From NCBI GenBank assembly GCA_023212695.1, contig JALCCG010000021.1, forward strand, positions 62,001 to 126,000: a stretch of DNA of 64,000 nucleotides. Reading direction: 5' to 3'. The notes below the pieces were generated by a model. The model was not told where the DNA came from and did not search any database. It saw only the letters and a program-made list of their open reading frames with translations. This document shows, piece by piece, positions 1-9,574 of the stretch; within the stretch, counting starts at the first letter, position 1; the number at the start of each line of letters is the position of its first letter. The position numbers and the translations under genes are program-made. Origin of the DNA: Sporisorium sorghi (lineage: Eukaryota; Basidiomycota; Ustilaginomycetes; Ustilaginales; Ustilaginaceae).

Positions 1-3000
1 GCTCCTTCGGCCAACTGGCCAAACGGGGCAACGCCATTCCCGAATGGGCAGCTTGACAGCTATGGCGCGTTCGTCGACATTCCGCTGAAGGATGCGGCAC
101 AGAAGGTGGGCATCGTCGTTGTTGACCGCGTCAGCGGCAATAAAGACGGCGGAGACAAGAAATTCGCGCTGGCTTCACCGGACATGAAGGAAGTATGGCT
201 TAAGGAAGGCTCCGATACGGTGTACAGCTTTGAACCGGTGGATCTTCCAGCAGATACGGCACGTGTTCACTATGCAAGACAGGATCAGAACTACCAACCG
301 TTTGGTCTATGGTTATGGGGAGATGTAGCGGCGCCATCGAATGACTGGCCGACCGGCGCAACGATGTTCCCTGCGGGTCAAACGGACCGCTATGGCGCTT
401 ATGTGGATATCCCGATGAAATCGGGAGCTCAGAAGATGAATTTCCTGGTCCTTGATCCATCCAAGGGAGATGCGGGCAAGGAAGCTGGTGACAAAGGCTT
501 CACTTTGGTAGACCGGTACCAGCACCTGTTTATTAAAGAGGGAGATAACACGGTGTACACATCGCCATATGGTGAAGTGCCTACCGGATTAGTCTCGGCT
601 GAGGTGTTGGCACCCGGGAAGCTCCAGCTTGGTTTTACGATGACCGAAGGTCTGGAAGCGGAGACCCTGAAGAATGAGCTCCAAATCAAGGACAAAGACG
701 GGGGTAGCGTTAACATCCAGAACGTGGAGATTACCGGTAACACCACGATTGAAGTTATGGCGTTATTCCAGCTGGATCAGATTCCCTTGAAGGTAAGCTA
801 CGCGGGTAAAACCATATCGGCCTCCACAGGCTGGAGAATGCTGGATGAAATGTATGCTTACGATGGGAATGATCTTGGGGCAACCTACCAGGCTGGCGGG
901 GCCGAGCTCAAGCTGTGGGCACCGACGGCAACCACGGTTACCGCAAACGTATACGACAAGGATGATGCTGCGCAGTTTATTGGCAACGTCGCTTTGCAAA
1001 AAGGCGATAAAGGCGTCTGGTCTGTCCAGGTGAAGCCTGGGGACCTTGGCATTCAGGACTTCAGAGGATACTTCTATCAATACGAGGTGAGCCATAACGG
1101 CGTAACGAAAAATGTGCTTGATCCATACGCCAAATCCATGGCGCAATTCAGAGTGAATACGAAGGGCGAAGTTGGGCCTGACGGCGATACCGTCGGCAAA
1201 GCGGCCATCGTTGACTTAAGCCAGACGAATCCGGCCGGGTTTGATTTCGCGGATATTCCGGGTTATGAGCAGCGGGAAGACGCCATCATCTGGGAGATCC
1301 ATGTTCGGGATTTTACCTCGGATCCAACCGTCGAGAATGACCTGCATAACGCTACTTGGGGGTCGTACGATGCTTTCAAAGCCAAGCTCGAATATATTAA
1401 GTCACTGGGCGTGACTCATGTCCAGCTGCTGCCTGTGATGGCTTGGTATTACGGGGACGAAGCTGCCATGAAGAATAGAGAACTGGACTATTCGGCAAAA
1501 GACAACGAGTATAACTGGGGGTATGATCCGCACAGTTACTTCTCGCCTGACGGTGCATACTCCGAGGATCCTGCGGATCCGGAGCTTCGAATCAAAGAGC
1601 TGAAGGCGATGATTGACGCCATTCATGAGGCGGATATGGGCGTCGTTCTCGACGTGGTGTACACCCATATGGCCAAGGCTGAATTTTTAAACGATATCGT
1701 GCCTAACTATTATGCCTTCCAGGATGCTAACGGCAATTTCATTGGGGGCTTCGGCAACAACCTGGCAACGAACCACAAAATGGCGGAGAAGCTGATGGTA
1801 GACTCCGTGAAATACTGGTTCGAGGAGTACAAGATCGACGGCATGCGCTGGGATATGATGGGCGACGCCACGTATGACGCGGTACAGAACGCATACGATG
1901 CCGCAGCTGCCATTAATCCGAAGGCGTTGTTTATCGGTGAAGGCTGGGTAACCTTCGGTGGACATCTGTCTGATCCTTCCCTGGCGGGTAAGGGCGCAGA
2001 CCAGAATTGGATGGACAAAACGAATGACGTCGGCGTATTCTCCGATGAATTCCGCAACGAATTGAAATCCGGCTTCGGTAACGAAGGAGAGCCTAGATTC
2101 ATTACAGGCGGCGCGCGCGATATCCAAACGATTTTTAACAATATCAAGGCGCAGCCAAGCAATACCAAGCAGGACGATCCGGGCGACATGGTTCAATACA
2201 TTGAAGCCCATGACAATCTGCCGTTATACGATATTATTGCACAGTCCATCAAGAAGGACCCTTCGGCGGCAGCTCATGATCTGGAGATCCATAAACGGAT
2301 ACGTCTTGGGAACCTGCTTACTCTGACTTCCCAAGGGACGTCTTTCCTCCATGCCGGGCAGGAATACGGCCGTACGAAACAGTGGAAAGCGCCGGGCGTT
2401 CCGGAACAGAAGTATCATGAATTGGTTGATGAGACAGGCAAGGGATTCGGATATTTCATTCATGACTCATATGACTCTTCCGATGCCATCAACATGTTTG
2501 ATTGGGAGAAGGCGACTAATGAAGTCAAATACCCGGAGAATAACAAGACGCGCGAGTACACTACCGGATTGATTGAGTTAAGAAAATCGTCCGATGCTTT
2601 CCGTTTGGGTGACAAGTCTGTAGTGGATTCGAATGTGACGCTCCAGCAGATCCCTGAAGTGAAAGCCCAGGATCTGGTTATAGCCTACAAAAACAAAGCG
2701 ACGGACGGAACAGGCAGCTACTATGTGTTTGTTAATGCCGATAACCAGTCGAGATCGCTGACGCTGAGCGAGGACCTGACTTCCGGCACGGTGCTTGTGG
2801 ATAATGACGAGGCAGGCACGGTTGGCGTCAAGGCAAAATCGGGCTTTGCATTAACAGCTGGCTCGATCACGCTTGAGCCTCTCACGGCTGTTGTCATTAA
2901 GACGGACGCCAAGAGCGGCGGCGGCAACGGCAGCAATCCCGGTTCTGGAAGCGGAAGCGGCAACGGCAATGGAGGAACAAGCGGTAGCCCGTCTACCGAT

Positions 3001-4119
3001 CCGGGAACGAAGCCGGATAAGGGGCAGCGCGTGATCTCCGAAGAGTCACTGCGAGGCGGGCAAGAGAACGTAACGATTCAGCTTGGAGCAGAGGATAACG
3101 AGATTCTCCTGCCGCTGACAGCAGGAGAAATTCTCGGTTCGAAGCCGCTGGAACTAAAGAGAGACGGTCTGGTTGTCCAGCTTCCGTCAGCACTGCTCAA
3201 AGCGCTGCGGCAGCTTGTGCCAGCGGATCAAGCCAAGGATGCGATGATTTCCTTCAAGCTGGAAGAGGTTGCATCTCAGACCGCTGCCTCACTCATAGCT
3301 AAAGCCGCTGCTTTCGGGAAGGCTGAGCTGAAGCAGGGCAGCAAGATGTATGATTTTAACCTTTCCGTGAAGACCAAAGACGGCAAGGAATATGTACAGG
3401 AGAAGTTCACCGCACCCGTACGGCTTGGTTTCGCAGTTGACAGTGGCATACAGGGCAGCTTGGCTGGAATCTACCAAATCTCAGACCAAGGCCGATTGTC
3501 TTATGCAGGCGGCAAGCTCGTGAATGGGCTGCTGACGGCAGAGGTGAGCCATTTCAGCATATATGCCGTACTGGAGTACAACAAATCATTTACCGATCTG
3601 GTTGGCCATTGGGCGGAGCAGGCGGTAAAAGCGCTTGCGGCAAAACAGGTGGTGCAAGGCACCAGTGATACAAAATTCAGCCCGAATCAGCAGCTGACAC
3701 GGGCTCAGTTTGCCGCGATGCTCGCTTCGGCCCTGAACCTTGAAGATGCTCAAGGTACGATCTTCACTGATGTGAGCAGCGATGCCTGGTATGCGTCCGC
3801 TGTTGCAGCAGCTCATCAGCATGGGCTGGTGAAAGGCAGAAGCCAAGACACCTTCGCACCGAATGCGGCTGTCACCCGAGAGGAGCTGGCTGTCATGCTC
3901 TTCCGTGCCTACCAGTTGAAGGGGAACGCTACTGCCGTGGAAGCTCCGAAGCTGAAGGATCAGTCGCAGATATCGGCATGGGCAGCCAAAGAGGTGAATC
4001 AGGCCTTGTCCCTTGGATTGATGAAGGGTCATACGAACGGAACATTCGCACCCAAGGCGATTGCCACCCGTGCTGAAAGCGCACAGGCCATGCTGAATCT
4101 ATTGAATCAAATGAAGTAA
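1..4119 (+). CDS. SLH-anchored type I pullulanase (5' end outside window)
   Basis: Secreted debranching enzyme for alpha-1,6 links of pullulan or starch. The frame is open from base 1, so the true start and signal peptide lie upstream; 1372 residues are visible. In order: the tail of one PUD/CBM41-like starch-binding repeat, a second complete repeat (about 80-180), a CBM48-like region, and a GH13 barrel with the pullulanase motif YNWGYDP. Likely catalytic residues are Asp618 (GMRWDMM), Glu647 (FIGEGW) and Asp738 (EAHDN), all intact. A Gly/Ser/Asn-rich linker follows (about 975-1000), then a beta-rich module and three SLH repeats (about 1196-1372, first one FTDLVGHWAE) that would bind secondary cell-wall polymer. 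So the enzyme is displayed on the cell surface. It ends at a clear terminator and is unrelated to the pst genes behind it. Confidence 0.93.
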   Translation, partial: APSANWPNGATPFPNGQLDSYGAFVDIPLKDAAQKVGIVVVDRVSGNKDGGDKKFALASPDMKEVWLKEGSDTVYSFEPVDLPADTARVHYARQDQNYQPFGLWLWGDVAAPSNDWPTGATMFPAGQTDRYGAYVDIPMKSGAQKMNFLVLDPSKGDAGKEAGDKGFTLVDRYQHLFIKEGDNTVYTSPYGEVPTGLVSAEVLAPGKLQLGFTMTEGLEAETLKNELQIKDKDGGSVNIQNVEITGNTTIEVMALFQLDQIPLKVSYAGKTISASTGWRMLDEMYAYDGNDLGATYQAGGAELKLWAPTATTVTANVYDKDDAAQFIGNVALQKGDKGVWSVQVKPGDLGIQDFRGYFYQYEVSHNGVTKNVLDPYAKSMAQFRVNTKGEVGPDGDTVGKAAIVDLSQTNPAGFDFADIPGYEQREDAIIWEIHVRDFTSDPTVENDLHNATWGSYDAFKAKLEYIKSLGVTHVQLLPVMAWYYGDEAAMKNRELDYSAKDNEYNWGYDPHSYFSPDGAYSEDPADPELRIKELKAMIDAIHEADMGVVLDVVYTHMAKAEFLNDIVPNYYAFQDANGNFIGGFGNNLATNHKMAEKLMVDSVKYWFEEYKIDGMRWDMMGDATYDAVQNAYDAAAAINPKALFIGEGWVTFGGHLSDPSLAGKGADQNWMDKTNDVGVFSDEFRNELKSGFGNEGEPRFITGGARDIQTIFNNIKAQPSNTKQDDPGDMVQYIEAHDNLPLYDIIAQSIKKDPSAAAHDLEIHKRIRLGNLLTLTSQGTSFLHAGQEYGRTKQWKAPGVPEQKYHELVDETGKGFGYFIHDSYDSSDAINMFDWEKATNEVKYPENNKTREYTTGLIELRKSSDAFRLGDKSVVDSNVTLQQIPEVKAQDLVIAYKNKATDGTGSYYVFVNADNQSRSLTLSEDLTSGTVLVDNDEAGTVGVKAKSGFALTAGSITLEPLTAVVIKTDAKSGGGNGSNPGSGSGSGNGNGGTSGSPSTDPGTKPDKGQRVISEESLRGGQENVTIQLGAEDNEILLPLTAGEILGSKPLELKRDGLVVQLPSALLKALRQLVPADQAKDAMISFKLEEVASQTAASLIAKAAAFGKAELKQGSKMYDFNLSVKTKDGKEYVQEKFTAPVRLGFAVDSGIQGSLAGIYQISDQGRLSYAGGKLVNGLLTAEVSHFSIYAVLEYNKSFTDLVGHWAEQAVKALAAKQVVQGTSDTKFSPNQQLTRAQFAAMLASALNLEDAQGTIFTDVSSDAWYASAVAAAHQHGLVKGRSQDTFAPNAAVTREELAVMLFRAYQLKGNATAVEAPKLKDQSQISAWAAKEVNQALSLGLMKGHTNGTFAPKAIATRAESAQAMLNLLNQMK

Positions 4120-4140
4120 CACCATGCGATACGAGAAGGA

Positions 4141-4171
4141 GAGCCCTGGATGATTCCAGCGGCTCTTTTTT
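4141..4171 (+). terminator. Rho-independent terminator of the pullulanase gene
   Basis: GAGCC-CTGGA, a TGAT loop, and TCCAG-C-GGCTC, followed by six T. It lies 21 bases after the pullulanase stop codon. Confidence 0.85.
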
Positions 4172-4188
4172 GTTTGCATATGAAAATA

Positions 4189-4242
4189 TTGACACTAAGA
4201 TAACAATTCCAACATTTTCCGTTTACAATTCGCTCCTATAAT
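4189..4242 (+). promoter_or_regulatory. Putative PhoP-box promoter of the propeller-pst operon
   Basis: TTGACA (4189), ATAACA (4200) and TTTACA (4222) lie on an exact 11-base register, with a weak fourth position at 4211. A perfect TATAAT follows at 4237-4242. No -35 hexamer sits 16-18 bases before the TATAAT, which suits an activator-dependent promoter. PhoP of Bacillus binds direct repeats of TT(A/C/T)ACA at about this period (known). Control of the next five genes by PhoP is inferred. A leader of about 145 bases with no obvious ORF follows. Confidence 0.55.
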
Positions 4243-4396
4243 AGCAATCAAGCAGGGTTACTGCTTACCATGAACGATAGGAGTTTGGGGGGATGAGCCA
4301 GGTACGCTCTCATAAATAGAATAGCAGAGTTCCGGGCAGCAGGGTGAAACAGTCCTAAACCAATAGAATGTTAAAAGAGAAGGGTGACAAGAGCCA

Positions 4397-5797
4397 ATGT
4401 CAATGAAGAAAGCATTCGTAGTATCCATGGTAGCCGCAGTGGTTGGTACTTCTGTTGTTAGCGCCGTATCGGCCGCACCGGCTGTAAAGCCTGCTGCAGC
4501 TGCAGCCCAGGTGCAAAACTCCTCATTCACCATCAATGGCAGCACGGTTGTGGTTCGTTCCATGGTGAAGAAAGGCGAGACGCTTGTATCGCTGCGCGAT
4601 GTGATCAAGGCAACCGGCGCGCAAGCAGAAGTACATAGCGGCACTACGACAATAACGCTGAACGGACATACCGTTGTACTGAAAGCCAATTCCACTCAGA
4701 TGATGGTAGATGGAGTGAAATCCACGCTGGCCCAGCCTGTCACAAATGTTAGCGGCACAAGCTATGTTGCATTACGTCCGCTGGTATCAGGGCTTGGCGG
4801 AACCATTGCCCGCAGAGCAGGCGTGCTTGAGATCAGCACGGTACCACTGCTGGAAGGGGCAGAGAACCCTCGTTTTGCCGGAGCGGGCAAACTGATCGTT
4901 TCCAAGAGCGATGAGAATGGCAGAACGGATTACCTGGTTGATACAACAAGCGGTAAGTTCGAGCTGCTGCTGACAACAAGCGGCGGGTCCGATCTGGTGG
5001 TGGCGCCCAGCGGCAATCAAGTAGCCTACACGGACGCAGAAGGTGCGGTATATGTGCTGGATCTGAATAGCAAAGCTTCCCGTCAGATCACGAACGATAA
5101 CAGCATTAAACCGGAGCTCGTGTGGTCGGCTGACGGCAGTGCTATCTATTTTCTGCAAGGGGATAAAGGCACCGTGATTGCCAAGCTGAGTCTGGCCGAC
5201 GGTTCCATCGCGAAATTGGTGGAGGACAAGGTGGACTATAAGGAAAATCTGAGCGTTTCCGCCGACGGCAAGAAATTCATTTACACTGTGACCACACTCG
5301 GTACGGTAACCTCCGATACCACGAATATCGATGAAGACAATGTGTCCATTGATTTCTCATCCAATCAGCAGCAAATCTTTTCGTTTAACATCGACGGATC
5401 GAAACCGGAAGCTGTGAAGCTGACTACGACCTCGGATGATAAAGTGTTTGTACTGTCCACGGATGGACTGAAAGCATACTACGTTAGTGTCCCGTCCACA
5501 GATGATCAAGCCACACTGTTGTCGGTGGATGCTTCTCAGAAGGCAGCCAACGTGTTTGCCGATTACGATGTGGAGCAAGCGATTCTGTCCGGTGGAGTAC
5601 TATATGTGCTGGCTGCCCAAGACGACAGCAACAGCGTGATCTATTCCATTGATACGGCGACGGGCAAACAAACCAAGCTGTACACGGTATCTGCTGACGT
5701 ATCCGCCATCACCGTAGCCGGATCGCAAATCGCCATCATCGAGAACGGCCGGGTTTTGGTGAATGCAGGCGACAGCTGGAGAGCGGTTACGAAGTAA
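4397..5797 (+). CDS. Secreted stalk-domain (copper amine oxidase N-like) beta-propeller protein
   Basis: A 466-residue exported protein. Residues 1-27 form a signal peptide (lysines, long alanine/valine core, cleavage near SAVSAAP). About 40-145 match the 'copper amine oxidase N-terminal-like' or stalk domain common in Paenibacillus surface proteins (VSLRDVIKATGA, YVALRPLVSGLGG). The rest (about 150-460) has repeated blades of the TolB/PD40 kind, such as ENPRFAGAGKLIVSKSDENG and PELVWSADGSAIYFL. No catalytic motif is visible and no copper ligand cluster is evident. The start has the ribosome site AGAAGGGTGA ten bases upstream; an ATG two codons in is an alternative. Only 55 bases separate it from pstS and no terminator intervenes, so the two are probably cotranscribed. 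A role in phosphate acquisition or sensing at the wall is inference from position only. Confidence 0.75.
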   Translation: MSMKKAFVVSMVAAVVGTSVVSAVSAAPAVKPAAAAAQVQNSSFTINGSTVVVRSMVKKGETLVSLRDVIKATGAQAEVHSGTTTITLNGHTVVLKANSTQMMVDGVKSTLAQPVTNVSGTSYVALRPLVSGLGGTIARRAGVLEISTVPLLEGAENPRFAGAGKLIVSKSDENGRTDYLVDTTSGKFELLLTTSGGSDLVVAPSGNQVAYTDAEGAVYVLDLNSKASRQITNDNSIKPELVWSADGSAIYFLQGDKGTVIAKLSLADGSIAKLVEDKVDYKENLSVSADGKKFIYTVTTLGTVTSDTTNIDEDNVSIDFSSNQQQIFSFNIDGSKPEAVKLTTTSDDKVFVLSTDGLKAYYVSVPSTDDQATLLSVDASQKAANVFADYDVEQAILSGGVLYVLAAQDDSNSVIYSIDTATGKQTKLYTVSADVSAITVAGSQIAIIENGRVLVNAGDSWRAVTK

Positions 5798-5852
5798 TGT
5801 TTTCAATCAAGAATAGACCATCTTTTTCCAATTCGAGAGGAGTTTATATAAC

Positions 5853-6707
5853 ATGAAAAAATGGATGAAATCCCTGACAGCGGTGATGGTGGCCGTGTCT
5901 CTGATCGGCGGCGCTTCGTCTGCTGTAGAAGCCAAAAGCAACCTGAAAGGCAATATTGTCATCAACGGTTCCTCCGCATTGCTGCCGCTTACGCTTCAAG
6001 CCGCGAGTGAATTCAAGAAAGAGAATCCGAAAGTGAAAATCTCGGCTTCCGCAGCAGGCTCGATCACGGGTCCTCAATCGGTTCGTAAAGGCATTGCCGA
6101 CATCGGCGCAGTGGATTGGGACGCATCCAAGAACGTCCCTGGATTTAATAAATTCGATGGCTTGGTAGCAAACCCCGTTGCGGTAACAGTGTTCACAGCC
6201 GTTGCGAATCCGAATGTGGGCGTAAACAGCCTGACGACCAAGCAGCTTCAGGACATCTTCTCCGGCAAAGTGACAAACTGGAAGGAAGTTGGCGGCTCGG
6301 ATGCCAAAATCGTAGTCGTTAACCGTAAGTTCGGTTCCGGCACCCGCGTTAACTTCCAGCAAAAAGCGCTGGATGGCAAAGAGTTTATGAACAAAGGCGA
6401 TAACTACAAAGAGGTTGGCTCCAGTGGCGATATGAAAACCACGATTGAGACAACGCCGAATGCCATCGGTTATATCGACCTTCCTTACGTCACCAGCAAG
6501 ATGAAGGCATTGTCGATCAACGGTGTGGCGCCAACAGAGAAAAACGTGCTTAACGGAAGCTACAAAGTGTGGGGCATCGGCTATTACATGACCAAAGGCC
6601 AGCCGACTGGCGCAACGAAAGCTTTCATCGAATACATCCAAAGCAGCAAGTTCCAGAACGGTTCCCTCAAAAAGCTGAAATTCATTCCGCTTTCCGCCGT
6701 TAAATAA
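5853..6707 (+). CDS. pstS: Phosphate ABC transporter substrate-binding protein PstS
   Basis: Binds inorganic phosphate outside the membrane for the PstCAB importer. The 284-residue protein has a classic signal peptide and the PstS hallmarks INGSSALLPLT, ASAAGSITGPQSVRKG, LTTKQLQDIFSGKVTNWKEVGG and FGSGTR, the last being part of the phosphate site. Unlike most Gram-positive PstS proteins, there is no lipobox cysteine: the leader ends SSAVEAKSN, a signal-peptidase-I type site. The mature protein may therefore be free or held in the wall some other way. The ribosome site GAGAGGAG precedes ATG. A stem-loop in the gap to pstC may favour a higher PstS level. Confidence 0.93.
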   Translation: MKKWMKSLTAVMVAVSLIGGASSAVEAKSNLKGNIVINGSSALLPLTLQAASEFKKENPKVKISASAAGSITGPQSVRKGIADIGAVDWDASKNVPGFNKFDGLVANPVAVTVFTAVANPNVGVNSLTTKQLQDIFSGKVTNWKEVGGSDAKIVVVNRKFGSGTRVNFQQKALDGKEFMNKGDNYKEVGSSGDMKTTIETTPNAIGYIDLPYVTSKMKALSINGVAPTEKNVLNGSYKVWGIGYYMTKGQPTGATKAFIEYIQSSKFQNGSLKKLKFIPLSAVK

Positions 6708-6754
6708 GCGCGCTTTGAACGTTATTCATACGCGTATTCCATAAGGAAAGGGTT

Positions 6755-6787
6755 AGCCAGCTTCAGCGCACGGACGCCAAGCTGGCT
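6755..6787. promoter_or_regulatory. Stem-loop between pstS and pstC
   Basis: AGCCAGCTT (6755-6763) pairs exactly with AAGCTGGCT (6779-6787). Only TCTCT follows, not a T-run, so it is more likely a transcript-stabilising or partial-termination hairpin than a full terminator. This is inference. Confidence 0.6.
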
Positions 6788-6813
6788 TCTCTATGTGAAA
6801 GGAAGAGCCCCAC

Positions 6814-7776
6814 ATGATCGATATGAACCCGTCCACGAACAGCAAGGCCCCGGCCGAGCTGGGTCAAAGCTTTGGCAAGACTTCCGGCTCCAAGTTTGAC
6901 CGGAAGGCGCGTCTTCGCTGGTCCAACCAACTTTTTCGCATGATCTGTATCGGCAGCGCCTTGTTTGTATGCCTGGTCCTGTTATGCATATTGGTCCTTA
7001 TGCTCCGTACAGGCGTCCTGACCTTCTCGAACGTCTCGCTGACGGAATTTTTCTTCTCCACCAATTGGGACCCGGAGAATGAGCACTATGGAGCGCTTAC
7101 CTTTATTCTCGGAACGCTGGCGCTAACCAGCCTGACAATGCTGATATCGATTCCGATTTCTGTCATCATCGCTGTATTCCTGGCCGAAATGACGCCGAAG
7201 TGGCTTCGCAATCTGCTGCGCCCCGTGCTGGATCTGCTCGTAGGAATTCCTTCGGTGGTGTACGGTTTTTTGGGATTAACCCTGCTCATTCCTTGGCTTC
7301 GCAACCTCAGCGGACATGATCTGGCTGACGGTCTGCTTGCGGCTTCCATCGTTCTGACGATCATGGTGCTTCCAACGATCAGCCGGATCAGTGACGACGC
7401 CATCTCTGCCGTGCCCAATAAATATCGCGACGCGGCTTACGCGCTTGGTGCGAACCGGTTTCAGACCGTGTTCCGGGTCGTGCTGCCAGCGGCCAGAAGC
7501 GGCATCATGTATGCCGTAATTCTGGGCATGGCCCGTGCGATCGGCGAAACCATGGCCGTAGTCATGGTCATCGGCAACACGGCCCAGCTGCCAAACAGCC
7601 TGTTTACCCCGACAGCCGTGCTGACAAGTAACATCGTCATGCAGATTTCAAGCGTGGAATTTGATTCCACCTGGAATTATGGCTTGTACATGATGGGTTT
7701 CATTCTGCTCGCCATCTCGCTGCTGATGATCGTAGCGGTTAGAATACTTCAGAAAAAAGGGGGGCGCTACTCATGA
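6814..7776 (+). CDS. pstC: Phosphate ABC transporter permease PstC
   Basis: One half of the phosphate channel in the cytoplasmic membrane. The 320-residue protein has a charged cytoplasmic N-terminus of about 40 residues and then six hydrophobic segments. The EAA-type loop contacting PstB reads DAAYALGANRFQTVFRVVLPAA, close to the usual PstC loop (shown here in two parts: DAAYALGANRF then QTVFRVVLPAA). An AAGGAAG ribosome site lies nine bases before ATG. The last four bases overlap the pstA start (ATGA), indicating translational coupling. Confidence 0.92.
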   Translation: MIDMNPSTNSKAPAELGQSFGKTSGSKFDRKARLRWSNQLFRMICIGSALFVCLVLLCILVLMLRTGVLTFSNVSLTEFFFSTNWDPENEHYGALTFILGTLALTSLTMLISIPISVIIAVFLAEMTPKWLRNLLRPVLDLLVGIPSVVYGFLGLTLLIPWLRNLSGHDLADGLLAASIVLTIMVLPTISRISDDAISAVPNKYRDAAYALGANRFQTVFRVVLPAARSGIMYAVILGMARAIGETMAVVMVIGNTAQLPNSLFTPTAVLTSNIVMQISSVEFDSTWNYGLYMMGFILLAISLLMIVAVRILQKKGGRYS

Positions 7777-8681
7777 GTGTGAAGAAGCCGGCTCATTCTA
7801 CTCTGGCCTATTCCTTTGGCAAACGCAGAGGGGCCTCCGTCCTTCTGGATCGACTGTTTACGGGACTCGTATGGGGTACCGGCATCATCGTGATTTTATT
7901 TATTGTCGGGTTATTGTTTCTGCTGCTTGAAAAAGGGCTGCCACAGCTGAGCTGGAACTTCCTGTACGGGCTGCCAAGCGAGATTGAAGAGGGCGGCGGC
8001 ATCGGACCGGCACTGTTTAACTCATTCTATGTGCTCATCATCTCCCTCATTGTCTCCATCCCGATCGGCATAGCAGCCGGTATTTATTTGGCGGAATTTG
8101 CCCCGAACAATAAACTGATTGAGGTGGTCCGCATATGCGTGGAGGGACTGTCATCCGTTCCGTCGATCATCTTCGGATTGTTTGGCATTGCGCTGTTCGT
8201 GGAATTCTTCGAGATCGGTCTTACGATTCTAGGTGCGGCTATTAGTTTAGCTTTCCTGAATCTGCCCGTACTTACAAGAGTGACCGAAGAATCGATCCGG
8301 GCGGTTCCGGTTGAGCTTCGCAATGCGTCCTTTGCGCTCGGCTCCACCCATCTGCAGACGATCCGCCGTGTGCTGCTGCCGGTGGCTATGAACGGTATCA
8401 TGACGGGCATCTGCCTGACAGCAGGCCGGGCGTTCGGCGAGAGTGCCGTCATTATTTTGACCGCCGGGGTATCCACCTCCGGGGAAATGTGGGATTTCAA
8501 TCTGTTATCGCCGGGTGGAACCCTTGCCGTACATCTGTGGTATGTCCAATCCGAGGCCATTGTGCCGGATGCCCAGGAGATTGCCCAGAAGACCACGGCG
8601 GTGCTGATCATTGTTGCATTGCTCATTAATATCGTATTCCGTGTGCCGCTGTGGCTGAATGAACGTAAAAATAAAGCCTGA
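7773..8681 (+). CDS. pstA: Phosphate ABC transporter permease PstA
   Basis: Second membrane subunit of the phosphate importer, 302 residues, six hydrophobic segments. The coupling loop reads NASFALGSTHLQTIRRVLLP and is followed by GRAFGESAVIILTAG, typical of PstA. The start overlaps the pstC stop and has a G-rich ribosome site within the end of pstC. Fifty-four bases separate it from pstB. Confidence 0.92.
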   Translation: MSVKKPAHSTLAYSFGKRRGASVLLDRLFTGLVWGTGIIVILFIVGLLFLLLEKGLPQLSWNFLYGLPSEIEEGGGIGPALFNSFYVLIISLIVSIPIGIAAGIYLAEFAPNNKLIEVVRICVEGLSSVPSIIFGLFGIALFVEFFEIGLTILGAAISLAFLNLPVLTRVTEESIRAVPVELRNASFALGSTHLQTIRRVLLPVAMNGIMTGICLTAGRAFGESAVIILTAGVSTSGEMWDFNLLSPGGTLAVHLWYVQSEAIVPDAQEIAQKTTAVLIIVALLINIVFRVPLWLNERKNKA

Positions 8682-8735
8682 TGGGGTCAAGCCGATCTGG
8701 ATAACACGTCAAAAACAACACCGGGAGGACATGTC

Positions 8736-9491
8736 ATGCAGCCTTTCATTGAAATGAACAAACTGAACTTGTATTATGGCGAGTTCCATGCCCTTAAGGA
8801 TGTTTCGGTTCAGATTCCGGAGCGTGCGATTACCGCCTTTATCGGACCGTCCGGGTGCGGCAAGTCCACGCTGCTGCGGACCCTTAATCGGATGAATGAC
8901 CGGATTCCGGGTGCACGGGTTGAAGGCAGGGTAGCCATTGGCGGAATCGATATTTATTCCGGGGAGGTGCATGTGGAATCCCTCCGCAAAAAAATCGGAA
9001 TGGTATTCCAGCAGCCGAACCCGTTCCCGAAATCGATCTACGATAATGTCTCTTTTGGACCCAAGCAGCACGGAATTCGCGGCAAGAAGAAGCTGGACGA
9101 ACTCGTTGAACAAAGCCTTCGTTCTGCCGTGCTGTGGGATGAGGTGAAGGACGACTTGAGGCGTCCTGCGCTCAGTTTGTCGGGAGGACAGCAGCAGCGG
9201 CTCTGTATTGCCCGGGCGCTCGCGGTAGAGCCCGATATTCTGCTGATGGATGAAGCGACCTCGGCGCTGGACCCCATCTCGACCTTCAAGATCGAGGAGT
9301 TGACCCATGAGCTGAAGGATCGCTATACCATCGTCATGGTTACGCACAATATGCAGCAGGCGGCGCGCGTATCGCAGCAGACGGTGTTCTTCCTGAACGG
9401 CGAGGTTATCGAGCACGACGCTACCCGGCAGCTGTTCGCCAATCCCGTTGACTCGCGTACACAGGATTACATCAGCGGTCGGTTCGGCTGA
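8736..9491 (+). CDS. pstB: Phosphate ABC transporter ATP-binding protein PstB
   Basis: The ATPase that powers phosphate import. The 251-residue protein contains Walker [10 protein letters not shown], a Q-loop in [17 protein letters not shown] (the NPFPKS is a PstB signature), the ABC signature LSGGQQQR, Walker [13 protein letters not shown] and the switch histidine VMVTHN. The ribosome site GGGAGGA is well placed. The operon stops here at a strong terminator. No phoU follows, although PhoU commonly ends this operon, so the regulator must be elsewhere or absent. Confidence 0.95.
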   Translation: MQPFIEMNKLNLYYGEFHALKDVSVQIPERAITAFIGPSGCGKSTLLRTLNRMNDRIPGARVEGRVAIGGIDIYSGEVHVESLRKKIGMVFQQPNPFPKSIYDNVSFGPKQHGIRGKKKLDELVEQSLRSAVLWDEVKDDLRRPALSLSGGQQQRLCIARALAVEPDILLMDEATSALDPISTFKIEELTHELKDRYTIVMVTHNMQQAARVSQQTVFFLNGEVIEHDATRQLFANPVDSRTQDYISGRFG

Positions 9492-9499
9492 TGCATCAA

Positions 9500-9548
9500 A
9501 AGGGGGTGTCCCAGCAGATCTTGGATCTGGCGGGACACCCCCTTGTTT
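9500..9548 (+). terminator. Terminator of the pst operon
   Basis: AAGGGGGTGTCCC (9500-9512) pairs with GGGACACCCCCTT (9532-9544), loop of 19 bases, then a short T-rich stretch. It starts nine bases after the pstB stop. Confidence 0.85.
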
Positions 9549-9574
9549 CTGTTAGGGGATGCTGCGTGCGCACG

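Noticed and set aside
1687..2211. Long minus-strand ORF inside the pullulanase gene
   Set aside because: Antisense shadow of a clear GH13 coding region; no ribosome site or recognisable motif.
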